Origin: Amorphochlora amoebiformis
Taxonomy: Eukaryota > Cercozoa > Chlorarachniophyceae
Direction: 5' to 3'
Assembly: GCA_054601695.1 (NCBI GenBank)
Contig: BAAHQB010000186.1
Span: forward strand, 1 to 64,000
Length of the DNA stretch: 64,000 nt
Below are positions 1-23,937 of the stretch, piece by piece. Below the pieces are notes generated by a model. It was not told the origin of the DNA and did not search any database. It saw only the letters and a program-made list of their open reading frames with translations. The position numbers were made by a program, and so were the translations under genes. How positions within the stretch are numbered: position 1 is the first letter of the stretch; every line of letters starts with the position of its first letter.

Positions 1-68
1 AGATTTGCAAATTGCACCACATATACCATATACACAAACGTAAAACATAAATGTGCAAGTTTAGAATA

Positions 69-127
<59 letters not shown>

Positions 128-155
128 GCATGTATATGATATAAATATACATATG

Positions 156-219
<64 letters not shown>

Positions 220-310
220 ATATATATATATATATATACATATTTTATGTGTGTATGTATGATATACGCAAGGCACAGTTTTTAAAGATCTAAAATTCCA
301 ATTAAACCAG
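1..310 (+). other. 3' part of a USP-gene intron, (TA)n-rich
   Basis: This stretch is mostly (TA)n with an in-frame stop at 283-285, so it is not coding in the frame of the downstream exon. It ends in a good 3' splice site (AAACCAG at 304-310), so it is read as the tail of an intron whose 5' exon lies left of the window. No other gene is seen. Confidence 0.75.
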
Positions 311-2721
311 GAACGCTGTACGGTGCTACCATCATCGCTGTTCATGAGGACGGTACTTACCATGTGAAGTACAACGATGGAGACGTTGATCCCGCGGCTC
401 CAGAGGCTTACTTGCGAGAGACTAATGGACAGCGACGTATACCAGAACCCGTGAAGCTCTCCGTCGTAGAACAGCACGTCCAGACCACCATCTCCAAGGA
501 GAAGCAGCATTTCGACCTGATCTTCTCCTGCTTGGATGTGGGGGGCGTCATCAGTGCTCTCGCCTGGGACCTGCTTCTGCTTCTTCCCCCAAGTGATGCG
601 GTTGCAGTTCGCCTTCGAGGTCTGCACACCGCGCCGAAAGTGGATTGGAAGCTGATTCTGCCACCCGCTCCTGTGAAGCTTCTTTACACCCTCCAAATCA
701 TAGATCCAAAAAAACTCAAGGATGCCAACGCTCATCCACTGCAAGACGCCAAGTGGTGTGAGGTATTCGGTGGAGAGGGATTGACAAGGCTGGCGAGTAT
801 CCTAGGAGAGTCGGCGAAGGTGCTCGTGGCCGACAACCTCGCTTCTCAGTGCTTGGCAACGATCTACGATATCTTCATCTGGTTCCTATCTGGAACCAAG
901 ACTCCGAAGAGCGTAGATATCTCCAAGGTTGTCGATCTCTCTCTCAACTTTGTCAAAGATCTTGTAACCCCGGACAAGGATGCGGCGAAGGGCAAAGCCG
1001 AGGCCCTTGCCTCCCTCTTCCGCTTCCTCTCCATTGCTACCCGACACGAGCCCAAGGCTTTCGGGCAAATCCAGGCCTTCGGGCCCCAGTGGGAAGATAT
1101 CGTCGTCACCACCCTGATCACGAACAAGGAAATCATGGTACAGAAATCTTTTACGGACGGCATCCAGCTACTCGTGAGTTCAGCTCCCGATGATTCCAAG
1201 GAAATTCAAAAGCTACGCACAGAGCTGCAGGATAAACTCCTGTCAGTTGTCAATTCACGATTCGCAGAGCTGGACACACAAACGAATTGCTCGCAGTATC
1301 TTCTCTTGATGCGCAACCTGATCGCAAACACCGTCGATATTGAGGAGAAATCTGCCAAGGAGATTGGAATTTCACTTGCTCAGCTCATTAGGAAGCATCC
1401 CATGGTCGAAGCTACGCCGAAAATGCAGGATGCTGTGCTTGGGGCTCTTTTGAATCTCACCGCTGAGTTGATCAAGAAGGTCCCCGTCCTTAAGGACTCG
1501 ATGGGTTCTGCTGGTCCGAAACAGACTTCCCTCTTGCAGCCCGTTTTCGATATGTTGTTCATGGTGCCGACTCTGCAGAATTCATACCACCTCAAAATTC
1601 GACCCCCACAGTGCAAGCATCCGAACACCCGGCGTGCAGGATTCACCCTCCTTGCCGCGTTGGCTTCAGCGAATGAAAATAACTTCAAGAAGCTGGCAGA
1701 GATGCTAATTCCTCTGCACTTGCGGATCCACTCGAACGGGACTAAGCCATTCTCCTGGGAGTTTGAGCCTGCATGGAAGTCTGACGAGCAGGAACGTGAG
1801 GGGTACTGTGGCTTGGTGAACTGTGGTAATACTTGCTTCGCCAACGCTGCTCTCCAGCAAGTTTTCATGCAGCCAAGCCTCCGCCAGAATATTCTCGCTG
1901 TGGATAACTATCACCATCCAAACCCTTCTCGACCGGAATGGAAGCGCGATGAGTTGGAGGGCCTGCAATGGCTTTTGGGAAATCTCCAGGAGTCGAATCG
2001 CCGTGCTATTCGACCCATGTTTTTTCACTCACGATTTGAGGACCCCGACTGGGAGAATCAGGGAAGACCCGTTCGCGGAGAAGGCGCAGCCGGTCATGCT
2101 CAGGCTGACTCTAACGGCTTCCTTCAGACCCTGTTGGGGAGGATCGAGGATCGTATTAAGAAAACTCCACATGAGAAAGCTATCAAAGACGTTTGCGGGT
2201 TGGAGTTTGTTGAGCATATAGTAGGTTCCCGTTCAGCCCCATACCTAAACTACGACTACCGTTCCAACAAGTGGGTCGGACCCATCCAAATCAACGTTAA
2301 TGGCAAAAAAACTCTACATGACGCTCTGAAAGGCCACGTAGAGTTCAAACAGCAAAATCGTAAGGTGTCTAAAGAGGGAATCTTTGGCCAGAAGTACGAG
2401 AAGCAAAACGTCCCAATCTTCACGAGGACTGTGTTTAAAACCATGCCCCAGTGCTTGATGATCTGTCTCAACCGTATGTCTTACGATAACATGGGGAATA
2501 CTGTCAAGCTCAACCACCGGATCTCCTTCCCAATCAAGCTGGATATGAAGCCGTATTCTCAAGAGGCGCTTTTCAGCAAGCTCCCTCGTGGCACTGACAC
2601 GGGTGCCTCTGGGCCGGGTGCTGAAACGAAGATTAAGCCCCCGCCAAATCATCCAGATGGTATTATGTGCTCATAACATATATACGTCTGTACACTGTAT
2701 GGTGTAGTAAACATATATGTA

Positions 2722-2815
<94 letters not shown>

Positions 2816-3517
2816 CGTGTGTGTTATATTTAGTAGGTAGCATTAGTTAATCTTCTTCTCAACCCTAACGCTAACCCTAACCCTAAGAGTACTACCAGTA
2901 CGAACTCATGGGAGTGATCGTCCATGCTGGTCGCACACTTCAGTCTGGGCACTACTACTCCTACATTCGTGAGCGCCCACCATCCAAAAAGTGGTATTGC
3001 TTCAACGACTCTTCAATCACACCGTTCGACGTGTCAAAGCTCGAAGAGGAGACTTTCGGATCTGCCGATACTGACAGCTGGAAATGCTCCACCGCTTATG
3101 TGCTCTTCTATGACAAAGTTCCAGCCAAGAAGAAGGCAGGAAAACTAAACCCCTAGCCCACTACGATGATTAACGCGATATATTCCATCAGGTAAATCTC
3201 AAAAACCAGTCTAAGGTTGGATTTGCTGGCGCTGGCTTGCTAGTTGCCAAAATGAAAGCCGCGCAAAAAGAAGCTACAGAAAAGGTAGCGCAATATTTTC
3301 AATAGCCTCACTCGTACCACAACACACAAAGAATAGGTGCCAGTCGCCTGTGATATATGTAGTAAGGATAAGTATTGATGAATAAAAAGTACAATTTATA
3401 CAAACGTATGGTTTGTAGACATGTGCATACAGTAAATACAGGATATCGTATTAATGTCTCAGAACATGTAACATATATATATGTATATATATATATATAT
3501 ATACATGTGTATGTGTA

Positions 3518-3593
<76 letters not shown>

Positions 3594-3646
3594 GTGTATG
3601 TGTAATGTATATATATATATATATACATGTGTATGTGTAATGTGTG

Positions 3647-3695
<49 letters not shown>

Positions 3696-3791
3696 ATAAA
3701 TTTATGTATGTATGTATATACACACATATACACACACACATAATATATACACATTTATATATATATACATACATACATACATATACATGTG

Positions 3792-3846
<55 letters not shown>

Positions 3847-6120
3847 GTGTGTGCGTGCATCTATAGCCACATGATCACAATCTACTCCTCCCCCATGGTA
3901 GTATTTGAGTTGAATTTTCCAGGTAAAAGCTCGGGCTGCTGTTCCCAAGGGCATGCTCAAGCGTATCTGGGACGAGAACGAGGTGAAGTGGCGTGACACC
4001 AACGTCCACGACAGGAACTACGGAGATGCTCTATACTCTATCCTTTCCGCATATCAAAAGGCCAACCCGAAACCGCCCGCTTCTCAACCGGATGTCGACA
4101 AGGTCACAGACAAACCCTCCTCCATGTATGACCAGGTTACCAGGCTGGTAACGCGGTACCTGTTCATGACCCTCGCACGCTCGAAGGGCCGCACCGATCG
4201 CGGATGGGCTGAATGGGTAAACGCGGTCAAGTCTATGTACGTCGGGAATATCGGCTCTTCTGTCTGGCTGCTTAGCATGGTTATAAACTCCAAAGTGGAC
4301 TGGTTTTCGACCCTTTTGATGGCTGAACATGACACTTCTCGCTCTGCTGTTCAAGAAGTACGACAGGGCGCTTCGGAAGTCATCGCCGAGGCCATGCGAA
4401 CTCTGTCGCCGCTTGAAAAGCGCGCCATTGCGAAGGCTTCAGCTTCGTCTGTCAAGCGCCGAGTCCGAGCAAGCACTCCCAAACGATCTGCGTTGGATGA
4501 AGTGAAGGGCAAGACCATGGATGAGAAGAAAGGCGGTGATATTAAGGAACCTGCCAAACCGATCAAGGAAATCATCCCGCGGCCCAACGTTGGCTTTGTG
4601 CTCCCAATTGTGGATCGTCTCCTCGACGAGATCGCCGAGCGTTCTGGCGAACGTTCTCGAGATAAAAGCAGTGACCAGTTCCACTGGATCCGACTGCTGG
4701 AGAAATTTTCCAACTTCGGGAAGGAAGAGCTGGGATACCTAGAGTACACCGGGCTGTTCGATATTCTTGTCAGTCAAGTGGACCCGCATCAGGAAATGTC
4801 GAGTGCTAGCCATATTGACCAGCTGCCGGACGAGTACTTCTCTCTTGTGCAACGCTTGGCTAGATCCAAGGAGAAGATTGCTCAGATTTCCACCCAATAT
4901 TTCCTCGACCGCCTACTCTTCGAGCCCTACAGCAAGGCACGTGCAGCAACGGTGTGCCCGTTGATCTGCGACATCATCAAGGCTGACCCTGCAGCATTGG
5001 ATTGCCTATTAGATTGTGTAAGCAAGGGGATCGAGAAACGAAACCACGAGATTACACGGCCTTACTACCGTGCTCTTACCAGCATTCTGGCAGATGCTGG
5101 AGACAAAAAGACTGTTGCAGCGAAGATCATGGGTAAGCTGTTAGCTGCGTTCGCAAACGACGATATGAAGTTTAAGGAGGGAGACTTCATCGGAGAGCAT
5201 ATTATTCGTCTTGCTGGCAAGTTCCCTGAGTGTAAGGAGTTCCTCAAAGTCGCAAAAGCTGGTGTCGAACGTGCATTGAAGTTCCTAAGCATGACCCCCG
5301 AGGAGAAAAAAATCGAGTGGACAGTTGGCGATCAGGTGTTCGCCAAGTTCAAGCAGGAGCGAGGAGTCTACGCGGGAGATGTTACCGTCGATAATGGCGA
5401 TGGCACGTACAAAATTGAGTACGACGACGGGGATGTCTGGGAGGAGGCGCCCGCTGAGAAAATTCGCCGCCGTATGTTCCCGAGGCTAACAGATGATGGC
5501 CTGGAAGAGATGGGGCTGGCTTCTCAAACGGTTAAGTGCCTGCAGTTTGTCCTTACAAATCAAGTCAGTACTAAGGTCAGCCCTCGCCTCGATGTCACTG
5601 GCGTGATGGACGAGAGCACCATCAACGCGCTAATGGATCTTATTGACGACCGTGGGCAGCGTACTGGTGAGCTCGACAAGGAAGTTATCAAGCGTCTACA
5701 AAGGTACCTGGGTCGCGAATACGTCGATAAGCTAACTACAAAGTCTTCCATGTATCATGATGCAAACGCTCGACCGGTTCAGGAGGATGGGGAGATCGGA
5801 CCCGTTACCAAGTTCTACTTTCGTCGCTGGCTTGACGAAAAGGTGAACGATATTTCGTCTTTCCATGCAAAGAAGGACCTTGCTGGCCATACCAAGAAGT
5901 TTGAGGCTCGCAGAGAGGAGCTCGGCTTCCACCAACAATATCGCAGGTACATGCGAGAGCTACCAACCAACCACGTTACAAAGTGCTCATACTTTTTCCT
6001 AGGTATACCATCACCTGCGAATTTGCAGTGTACGGCCGCCCTATTAAAGAGAAGGTCAAGGCTCTTCAGAGCCTTGACATGAAGGTATTATTGTTCTTAA
6101 AACAAATGTACTACAGCAAC

Positions 6121-6191
<71 letters not shown>

Positions 6192-6202
6192 TTATATGTA
6201 TG

Positions 6203-6237
<35 letters not shown>

Positions 6238-6269
6238 CTGTTTGTGTGTATGTATATAAAAAAAATATA

Positions 6270-6308
<39 letters not shown>

Positions 6309-6364
6309 TTCATATGTAAATATATTATTTATACATGTTGTGTTTCTATTCATTCTGTTTATAC

Positions 6365-6405
<41 letters not shown>

Positions 6406-6562
6406 CATATGTAGGAGACCGATCCTTATGACAGCGAAGACGAGCGTGCTGAACGAAAATTTTCTCCTAACACCAAGATTGATGTATGGGATGACCAAGA
6501 ACAGGTGATCATCTCGAAATACACGCTTGTAAATATGAAAATTATAATGTGGAATTATATGT

Positions 6563-6612
<50 letters not shown>

Positions 6613-6727
6613 GTAATATTATTCATATCTACATACCCATGAAAAAATTACAACATATATATATATATATATATAAATATATGATTATATAATATACATA
6701 TATACACACACATATGGTAAATATATT

Positions 6728-6784
<57 letters not shown>

Positions 6785-6992
6785 ATATAGGTACAGTATA
6801 AGATAATATATGTTTGAATATATTCCAATGCAGTTATGTAAGATATGTACTTACCAATACGTGCGTGTTTCAGAAGTGGAAAGTGGGACTTGTACACCGC
6901 GTGAAGGGTAGCAGGGTGATCATTAAGCAGGAAGTTGCTCGTCATCGCCTGGAGCCGCTGGTAGCACAATGTATGCGTATATTGGACTTGTG

Positions 6993-7043
<51 letters not shown>

Positions 7044-7338
7044 ATATATATACTGTACTATACTCCAGATACTATGCACGTATGCGAAAAATCTTCTTGT
7101 ATGATGCATTGTACATTAAGGGTTGACTGTAAGAAAATTTTACATTTAAAATGGAATCTTGATAGTTATCAGACTCATTCCCCCACGCAATGAACACGCT
7201 GAATTTCCTCCAACCTTCCAGGTTATCACTGCATCTGCTTGGAGCGACAGGCGAAGCAAGCGCACAATTTCAATAGCGTACAATGTTTCCGACCCTCATT
7301 TGGAGCCTGTGGTCGGCAAGTACTCCTCGCTGAAGTGA
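311..7338 (+). CDS. Ubiquitin carboxyl-terminal hydrolase (large USP/UBP family) with Tudor-like segments; 5' partial
   Basis: The product is a cysteine protease that removes ubiquitin from proteins. Exons read from splice sites are 311-2659, 2888-3135, 3210-3284, 3923-5946, 6003-6084, 6415-6504, 6874-6960 and 7222-7338 (stop TGA). Phases agree throughout and give about 1,689 residues in the window. The Cys box is [17 protein letters not shown] (catalytic Cys codon 1834-1836). The His box is GHYYSYI (His codon 2950-2952), followed by CFND (Asp codon 3007-3009). The long helical N-terminal region and helical C-terminal region recall the USP9X/USP24/USP34 group. Two segments of the DGTYxxxYxDGDV type (near 311-420 and 5320-5470) look Tudor/agenet-like. 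A stretch at about 5530-5850 resembles tandem peptidoglycan-binding-like helical repeats ([10 protein letters not shown]). Intron 2 appears to use a GC donor (3136). The first exon or exons lie outside the window. The USP call is firm; the subfamily is inferred. Confidence 0.93.
2660..2887 (+). repeat. USP intron 1: long (TA)n followed by CCCTAA telomere-type repeats
   Basis: The intron contains a (TA)n tract of about 90 bp (around 2725-2811). Near its 3' end it has ACGCTAACCCTAACCCTAAG (2868-2887). The terminal AG of that block is the splice acceptor required to join the two exons in frame (PDG / EYYQYE), so the telomere-type repeat supplies the 3' splice site. CTAAC also matches the usual branch-point core. 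Confidence 0.8.
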
Positions 7339-8792
<1,454 letters not shown>

Positions 8793-8987
8793 ATTTCCAT
8801 GGCCATTGGAAGAATTTCTACGCCTTTCGCAGACGTCGAACGCGAGCGTATATCCCGTATTTGAGAATGCATACCTCTCGAAGCGAACGTTGTACGATAT
8901 CGAAGGCGTTCTCCAAACCTGCGTGAGTACAGAGATGTAGCTATATAATATATTTTAATATATAATATATGTGTGTATGTAAAAATA

Positions 8988-9028
<41 letters not shown>

Positions 9029-9158
9029 TATATATAGTATGTAATATGCATTTATATTTTGAATATATATGCGCTACATATATGTATATATATCTATATA
9101 CAGATATAATGTATTTATATAAATTATACATATACACATATACACACATATATATATT

Positions 9159-9197
<39 letters not shown>

Positions 9198-9212
9198 GTA
9201 TGTATATACGTA

Positions 9213-9255
<43 letters not shown>

Positions 9256-9900
9256 TCGGGTAGGATCATGGTACGGTCAGGGTTGTGGTTAAGGGTATGA
9301 TTAGGGTAAGGGTGATGGTTACGGTTGGTGGTTATTGTTAGGGTTATGGTCACGGTTTGGGAATATGCTAGGGTTAGGGTTAGGGTTAGGGTTAGGGTTA
9401 GGTTAGATTTAGAGTTATGGTTAGGGTAGGGTTAGGGTTAGGGTTAGGGTTAGGCTTAGGGTTAGAGTTCGGGTTAGGGTTAGGGTTCAGGTTAGGGTTT
9501 AGGTTAGGGTTAGGGTTAGGGTTAGGGTTGGTTAGGGTTAGGGTTAGAATCAGATTATTCAGCACTTCAGCACGTCTTAGTCCGAGGACCATTGACTCGG
9601 TTGGGTTAGGGTTAGGGTTAGGGGTTAGGGTAAGGGGTTAGGGTCAAAGTTAGGGCTAGGGTTATGAAGGTTATGGTCAGGGTTAGAGTTAGGGTAGGGT
9701 TAGGAATATGCTTCGGGTTAAGGTCAGGGTAGGAATACATAGGGTAGGGTTAGGGTTAGGGAGGGGTTGGAGATACGCTAGGGTTAGGGTACGGGTTAGG
9801 ATGTATGGTTAGGGATAGAGCCGGGCTAGTGTACATATCTGTACACATAGACACATATGTATATAAATTTCAATTAAACAACACGTGTACATATTTATAC

Positions 9901-9959
<59 letters not shown>

Positions 9960-9977
9960 AATACTATAAAGATATTT

Positions 9978-10028
<51 letters not shown>

Positions 10029-10118
10029 GATATAGGCATATACTACATCCCTCATCCTTTCCCTCCGCCGCTTTTTCTCCAATTTCTCCATCCCCTCCCT
10101 CTGTATATATAAATATAT

Positions 10119-10151
<33 letters not shown>

Positions 10152-10411
10152 CTCAGTAACTCATTAGGCATAGTTTACATTCGTATGATCATAATACCGT
10201 ATCTGACTAGAAAAAAAGATTCTTTTCCCGAGGGATCGGCTCCATCGGGGCTTTTTGATCCGCCTACGCGGGGATGGGAGGCGTGAGGCGATCTAGGGGT
10301 CAAAACAATCTCCATCCTTGCAACGTCGAGAGCCGGTGGTCTGTAAAGAATGTGATTACCCTTTTTCAAATTGTCGGAAGGAGTCATCGAAGGCTTCGAA
10401 GGCGAAGCCAC
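8793..10411 (-). CDS. Hypothetical small gene, 3' end unresolved
   Basis: I do not recognise this protein. A start ATG at 10409-10411 opens [18 protein letters not shown] and stays open to a possible donor at about 10208 (or 10268). Two further minus-strand exons fit in phase: 8875-8918 ([14 protein letters not shown], acceptor CGCAG, donor GTATGC) and 8793-8823 (RNSSNGHGN, donor GTAAGA). The start lies 195 bp from, and divergent to, the GPN3 start, which fits a shared promoter. The region 8833-8922 is also open on the plus strand with a GTGAGT donor, but no plus partner exon was found. The call is weak: coding potential is plausible, the 3' end is unknown and the family is unknown. Confidence 0.35.
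9251..9830 (+). repeat. Degenerate interstitial TTAGGG array
   Basis: About 580 bp of TTAGGG repeats with many variants (GTTAGGGTAGGG, GTTCGGG, GTTATGG). The purest part is around 9369-9550. It is flanked by (TA)n on both sides and by genes at a distance, so it is an internal block, not a chromosome end. The NPNPNP and GLGLGL open frames here are repeat translations. Confidence 0.92.
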
Positions 10412-10606
10412 ATCAGGTGGTCATTTTGTGTGACACAAGGAAGTATGACACGTGTCTCTTCTTGCTTACGAAAAGACACGTGTGTTACGGGATCTCCGGC
10501 TTCATTGCTCCCCGGGGAGGACGTGGAGTCGTGGACAGAGACATCCAAAGCCTCAAGCCTTACATTCGCAAGCGAACGAATAGATTCTGAACACTTGCCG
10601 AGAAGA
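10412..10606. promoter_or_regulatory. Probable bidirectional promoter with two CACGTG palindromes
   Basis: This is the gap between two divergent start codons. It contains GACACGTGTC at 10447-10456 and GACACGTGTG at 10475-10484, with starts 28 bp apart. CACGTG is the E-box/G-box core bound by bHLH or bZIP factors in many eukaryotes; that these copies act here is inferred. The GPN3 reading frame is also open upstream through this region, but GPN3 proteins normally begin only a few residues before the P-loop. Confidence 0.45.
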
Positions 10607-16890
<6,284 letters not shown>

Positions 16891-16960
16891 CCAAGTTAAC
16901 GTTTCTACAAATGGAGTTCATATGATTGCACGGCTAGATTTATACAAACGTGTATCATGA

Positions 16961-17007
<47 letters not shown>

Positions 17008-17035
17008 TATATATATATGACATGTCATACATCAA

Positions 17036-17067
<32 letters not shown>

Positions 17068-17341
17068 GTATGTATATCCAGTGTTTACTGAGTCATGATT
17101 TACCGCGATGAATCATTACATTCAGTTGTTTTCAATTGTATTGAAAATAACCACACTACACATGTATATATATTATTGCTTACCAGTAATATATATATAT
17201 ATATATATATTATCTATATATAGGTATATAATTATACTATACTCGTACAATGTACGCAATAATTATTAAATAATGTGTACTACGTGTAGAAATGTGTAAT
17301 CATAATTAATATATATATACACATACACATGTATATAGTAA

Positions 17342-17374
<33 letters not shown>

Positions 17375-17415
17375 ATAGATATATACATATTTGTATTTAT
17401 ATTTATATACATATA

Positions 17416-17452
<37 letters not shown>

Positions 17453-17479
17453 ACAATAATTATATATTATCGAAATATA

Positions 17480-17515
<36 letters not shown>

Positions 17516-17622
17516 CATATGTTTATACATATATTTTCCTCTCTCTCTCTCTCTCTCTCTATGTGTATATATATGTATATATATATATATTATATATTAT
17601 ATACACATATATATGTATATGT

Positions 17623-17680
<58 letters not shown>

Positions 17681-17701
17681 CATATATATATATATGAAAA
17701 T

Positions 17702-17737
<36 letters not shown>

Positions 17738-18085
17738 GGCGATTCATCGTCGTATAGTATTTTCATACAATTCAAATAATATGCCATTCTAAATGGTTCT
17801 GATAATCATTAACGTTCATTCACAATATCGTATTTACTCGTGCGGGAAATCTGTAGTTATGATTCCGTCGACTGTAACGCAACCGAAGGAGGGCTTCGGG
17901 TGACCACTGACCACTGACCACGGACCAAACATCTGTATATTAGAGGTTTAAGTGGTTTATTAGAGGGCTAAAGGATAAACCTATAAATGGTTATTAATGC
18001 CTAAAAAAAGCAAATTAAACTGTATAGAGTTTTGCGCCTTCAGAGCCGTTGGCGCAAACCCCCAACACATTCGAAGCCCCGAACG
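16891..18085. other. Intergenic region, no gene seen
   Basis: It holds several (TA)n tracts, a short CT run (17539-17560), an (ATC)n run (about 17702-17737) and an imperfect TGACCAC tandem (about 17900-17923). From about 17750 to 18085 the composition becomes gene-like and probably holds the promoter and 5' UTR of the SAP-motif gene. No exon could be supported. Confidence 0.6.
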
Positions 18086-18721
18086 ATGATGTCCGAAAAG
18101 TCCTACCGCGAGCTTCAGGCCCTTGCTAAGAAGCACAATATTCCGGCTAACCTAAAAAAGTCAGCTTTGGCTTCCAAGCTCGATAAATTGCTTGACAAGG
18201 AGAACGCGCTGAGCGACAACCGCCCGAAGATGGTTAAACTGGCCAGCAAGATGAAGATGGCACTGGCAAGCAAGAGTACGAATATCAAAGCCGTTGCTAA
18301 AGGCTCCAAACAAACTAAGAAGTCTTCCAATAAGGAAACTCGCAGCGCTATTGTTACACGCAAGAAAGCCCCGAAAAAGACCGAGGAAACCAATATCGAC
18401 TTCGATTGGGATATGGAGAAGTTGACGTCCAAACCCTCACGCACGCACTACGAGTTCACCTACGATGCCAAGGGAAATATGACAGGCAAAGTTCTCCTGG
18501 ATCATTTTGAGGGTGCGGAAGCTAACACTGACCGCACGGCTGAGCAGGAGGATACTGATGAAGAGATCAACGCGCCTGTTGATCGAATGACGATGCCCAC
18601 GCCCTCTCCTAAGCGCACTCTTACTGATGCCCGTTCACGGTCGACAGGCTTTCTACCTCTGAGCGCGGTCTCTTGTAACGTCCGTACACCGGGAAAAGGG
18701 GGTTACATCCACTTTGACTAG
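18086..18721 (+). CDS. Basic SAP-motif protein
   Basis: An uninterrupted frame of 211 codons starting at ATG 18086 (a second ATG follows at 18089) and ending TAG 18719-18721. Residues about 6-36 (SYRELQALAKKHNIP, then LKKSALASKLDKLL) match the helix-turn-helix pattern of SAP domains, which bind DNA or chromatin. A Lys/Ser-rich segment with KKAPKK follows, then an acidic and Pro/Ser-rich tail. Codon use and composition match the neighbouring real exons. An alternative end is possible: donor GTAACG at 18675 (exit phase 1) joined to 20173-20234, adding [19 protein letters not shown] and a stop. Function beyond nucleic-acid binding is not known; the upstream in-frame Met is less likely as the start. 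Confidence 0.72.
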   Translation: MMSEKSYRELQALAKKHNIPANLKKSALASKLDKLLDKENALSDNRPKMVKLASKMKMALASKSTNIKAVAKGSKQTKKSSNKETRSAIVTRKKAPKKTEETNIDFDWDMEKLTSKPSRTHYEFTYDAKGNMTGKVLLDHFEGAEANTDRTAEQEDTDEEINAPVDRMTMPTPSPKRTLTDARSRSTGFLPLSAVSCNVRTPGKGGYIHFD

Positions 18722-19220
18722 CTAAGGTCTAAAATCCCTCACGCTAACCTCCTCATTATTCTCTCTTCCCTCTCCGACTATCTCTGTTTCTATCCCTCTC
18801 TCTTTCTCTCCTCCCAAATCTAACAAACCCATTCGCAGCCTCAAGCTGGGTATGTAGCAACTAATCTCACGAGCCGTACCTTCCTGATAACCTCAGGTTC
18901 TTCAAATCGGACAGCGTGCTTGGGGGAAGAAGCGTGTCACAGGGGAGAGGGGAGTGGTGTATGCACGTGGTATTAGTTATTGATCATGGGTTGCCCTTCC
19001 AAGAGCTCAGCTTAGTAAGCTAGGCACGGTGGAGGTATTGGTTTAGGTCTAACTTGAGCTGTGAATTAATTTGAAAGAACGATCAACGCTGAAATAATCC
19101 GTTTTCACTATTATACAGGGAATATCTACATTTGTGGTCTAACCCATGATATGCTTGAGATTATATCTGTATACAGTAAACAAATTAACTATCTATCGGA
19201 CGCGTTTATACGTCACGTAG

Positions 19221-19262
<42 letters not shown>

Positions 19263-19674
19263 GTGTGTGTACAATGTTGTACAAATACTAGAACTAGTAA
19301 AATCATATCTTTTATATCTAGTATATATCTAGTATATATCACGTATCCAGCTGTATTGTATAAAACTAGAAAAGAATATACTAAATTACTATTGAATATC
19401 TAGAATATTATAATTACATATTTCTAGATTTATATTGGCTATAATATTCTGAGTATTGCATTCATCTGGCTTTATGGTCTGCCGAAATACTAACTTCCTT
19501 TTCTGGTATACTTTTTTTGGCGGTTTCACCCAACCGTGAACAGTATATATACGTTATATATATATTTATATTATATATACTAGATATAATACATATATAT
19601 CTAGATATATATATATATATATCTAGTATATATATATATATCTAGATATATACATATAAATACACACACACACA

Positions 19675-19706
<32 letters not shown>

Positions 19707-19792
19707 TATTTATTATATTATTATATAATTACAATCTAGACAATGTATTATATTATATATAAATATAAATATAAATATATCTAGTATATAAC

Positions 19793-19846
<54 letters not shown>

Positions 19847-19887
19847 TATACAGATATATTATCATAGCGCTTGATATATACAATGTA

Positions 19888-19921
<34 letters not shown>

Positions 19922-20133
19922 CATATATATATATATGTATATTATGATATACAAAAATTATATATATATATTTATATATATATATATATATACGTTATAT
20001 AATATATTATATATACACATATACATATACATATATATATATATATATTATATATATATATATGTATGTATAAATATCAATGTGACCTATGTCTATATCT
20101 ATCTCTCTATATATAATATCAATATTATATATC

Positions 20134-20168
<35 letters not shown>

Positions 20169-20251
20169 ATAGCGACCCAAGTTGTAAAGCAATTCAGTAA
20201 AGCTTTGAATAAGGTAAACTCATGTAACATTTAATGCGGCGACAATCATGC
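18722..20251. other. Intergenic: pyrimidine stretch, CTAG-rich patch, (TA)n
   Basis: A CT-rich stretch follows the SAP gene (about 18740-18820). Unremarkable unique sequence runs to about 19200. Then comes a patch with frequent CTAG (about 19280-19640) and (TA)n. A short exon-like piece at 20173-20234 (acceptor TATAG, frame [13 protein letters not shown]) may be the last exon of the SAP gene; otherwise nothing is supported. Confidence 0.5.
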
Positions 20252-23695
<3,444 letters not shown>

Positions 23696-23797
23696 CTGAG
23701 GTGAAAACCTGTGATATAATATATATTGTTGTTTTCTTAATATCTATATATTTTTACACCCACCCATGTGTATAAATAATGTATATGTATATATATT

Positions 23798-23830
<33 letters not shown>

Positions 23831-23869
23831 ATATGTATAATAATATATATATATATATATAAACATAAA

Positions 23870-23937
<68 letters not shown>

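Noticed and set aside
8833-8922. Plus-strand exon [20 protein letters not shown] with a GTGAGT donor
   Set aside because: No upstream or downstream plus exon fits; the minus reading gives a start codon and two further compatible exons. Kept only as an alternative.
9251-9830. A true chromosome end
   Set aside because: Genes continue on both sides and the repeat is degenerate.
10274-10606. Upstream in-frame extension of GPN3 and an overlapping CxxC-like frame at 10318-10590
   Set aside because: GPN3 proteins start just before the P-loop, and the region holds promoter-like palindromes; no homology is recognised for the extension.
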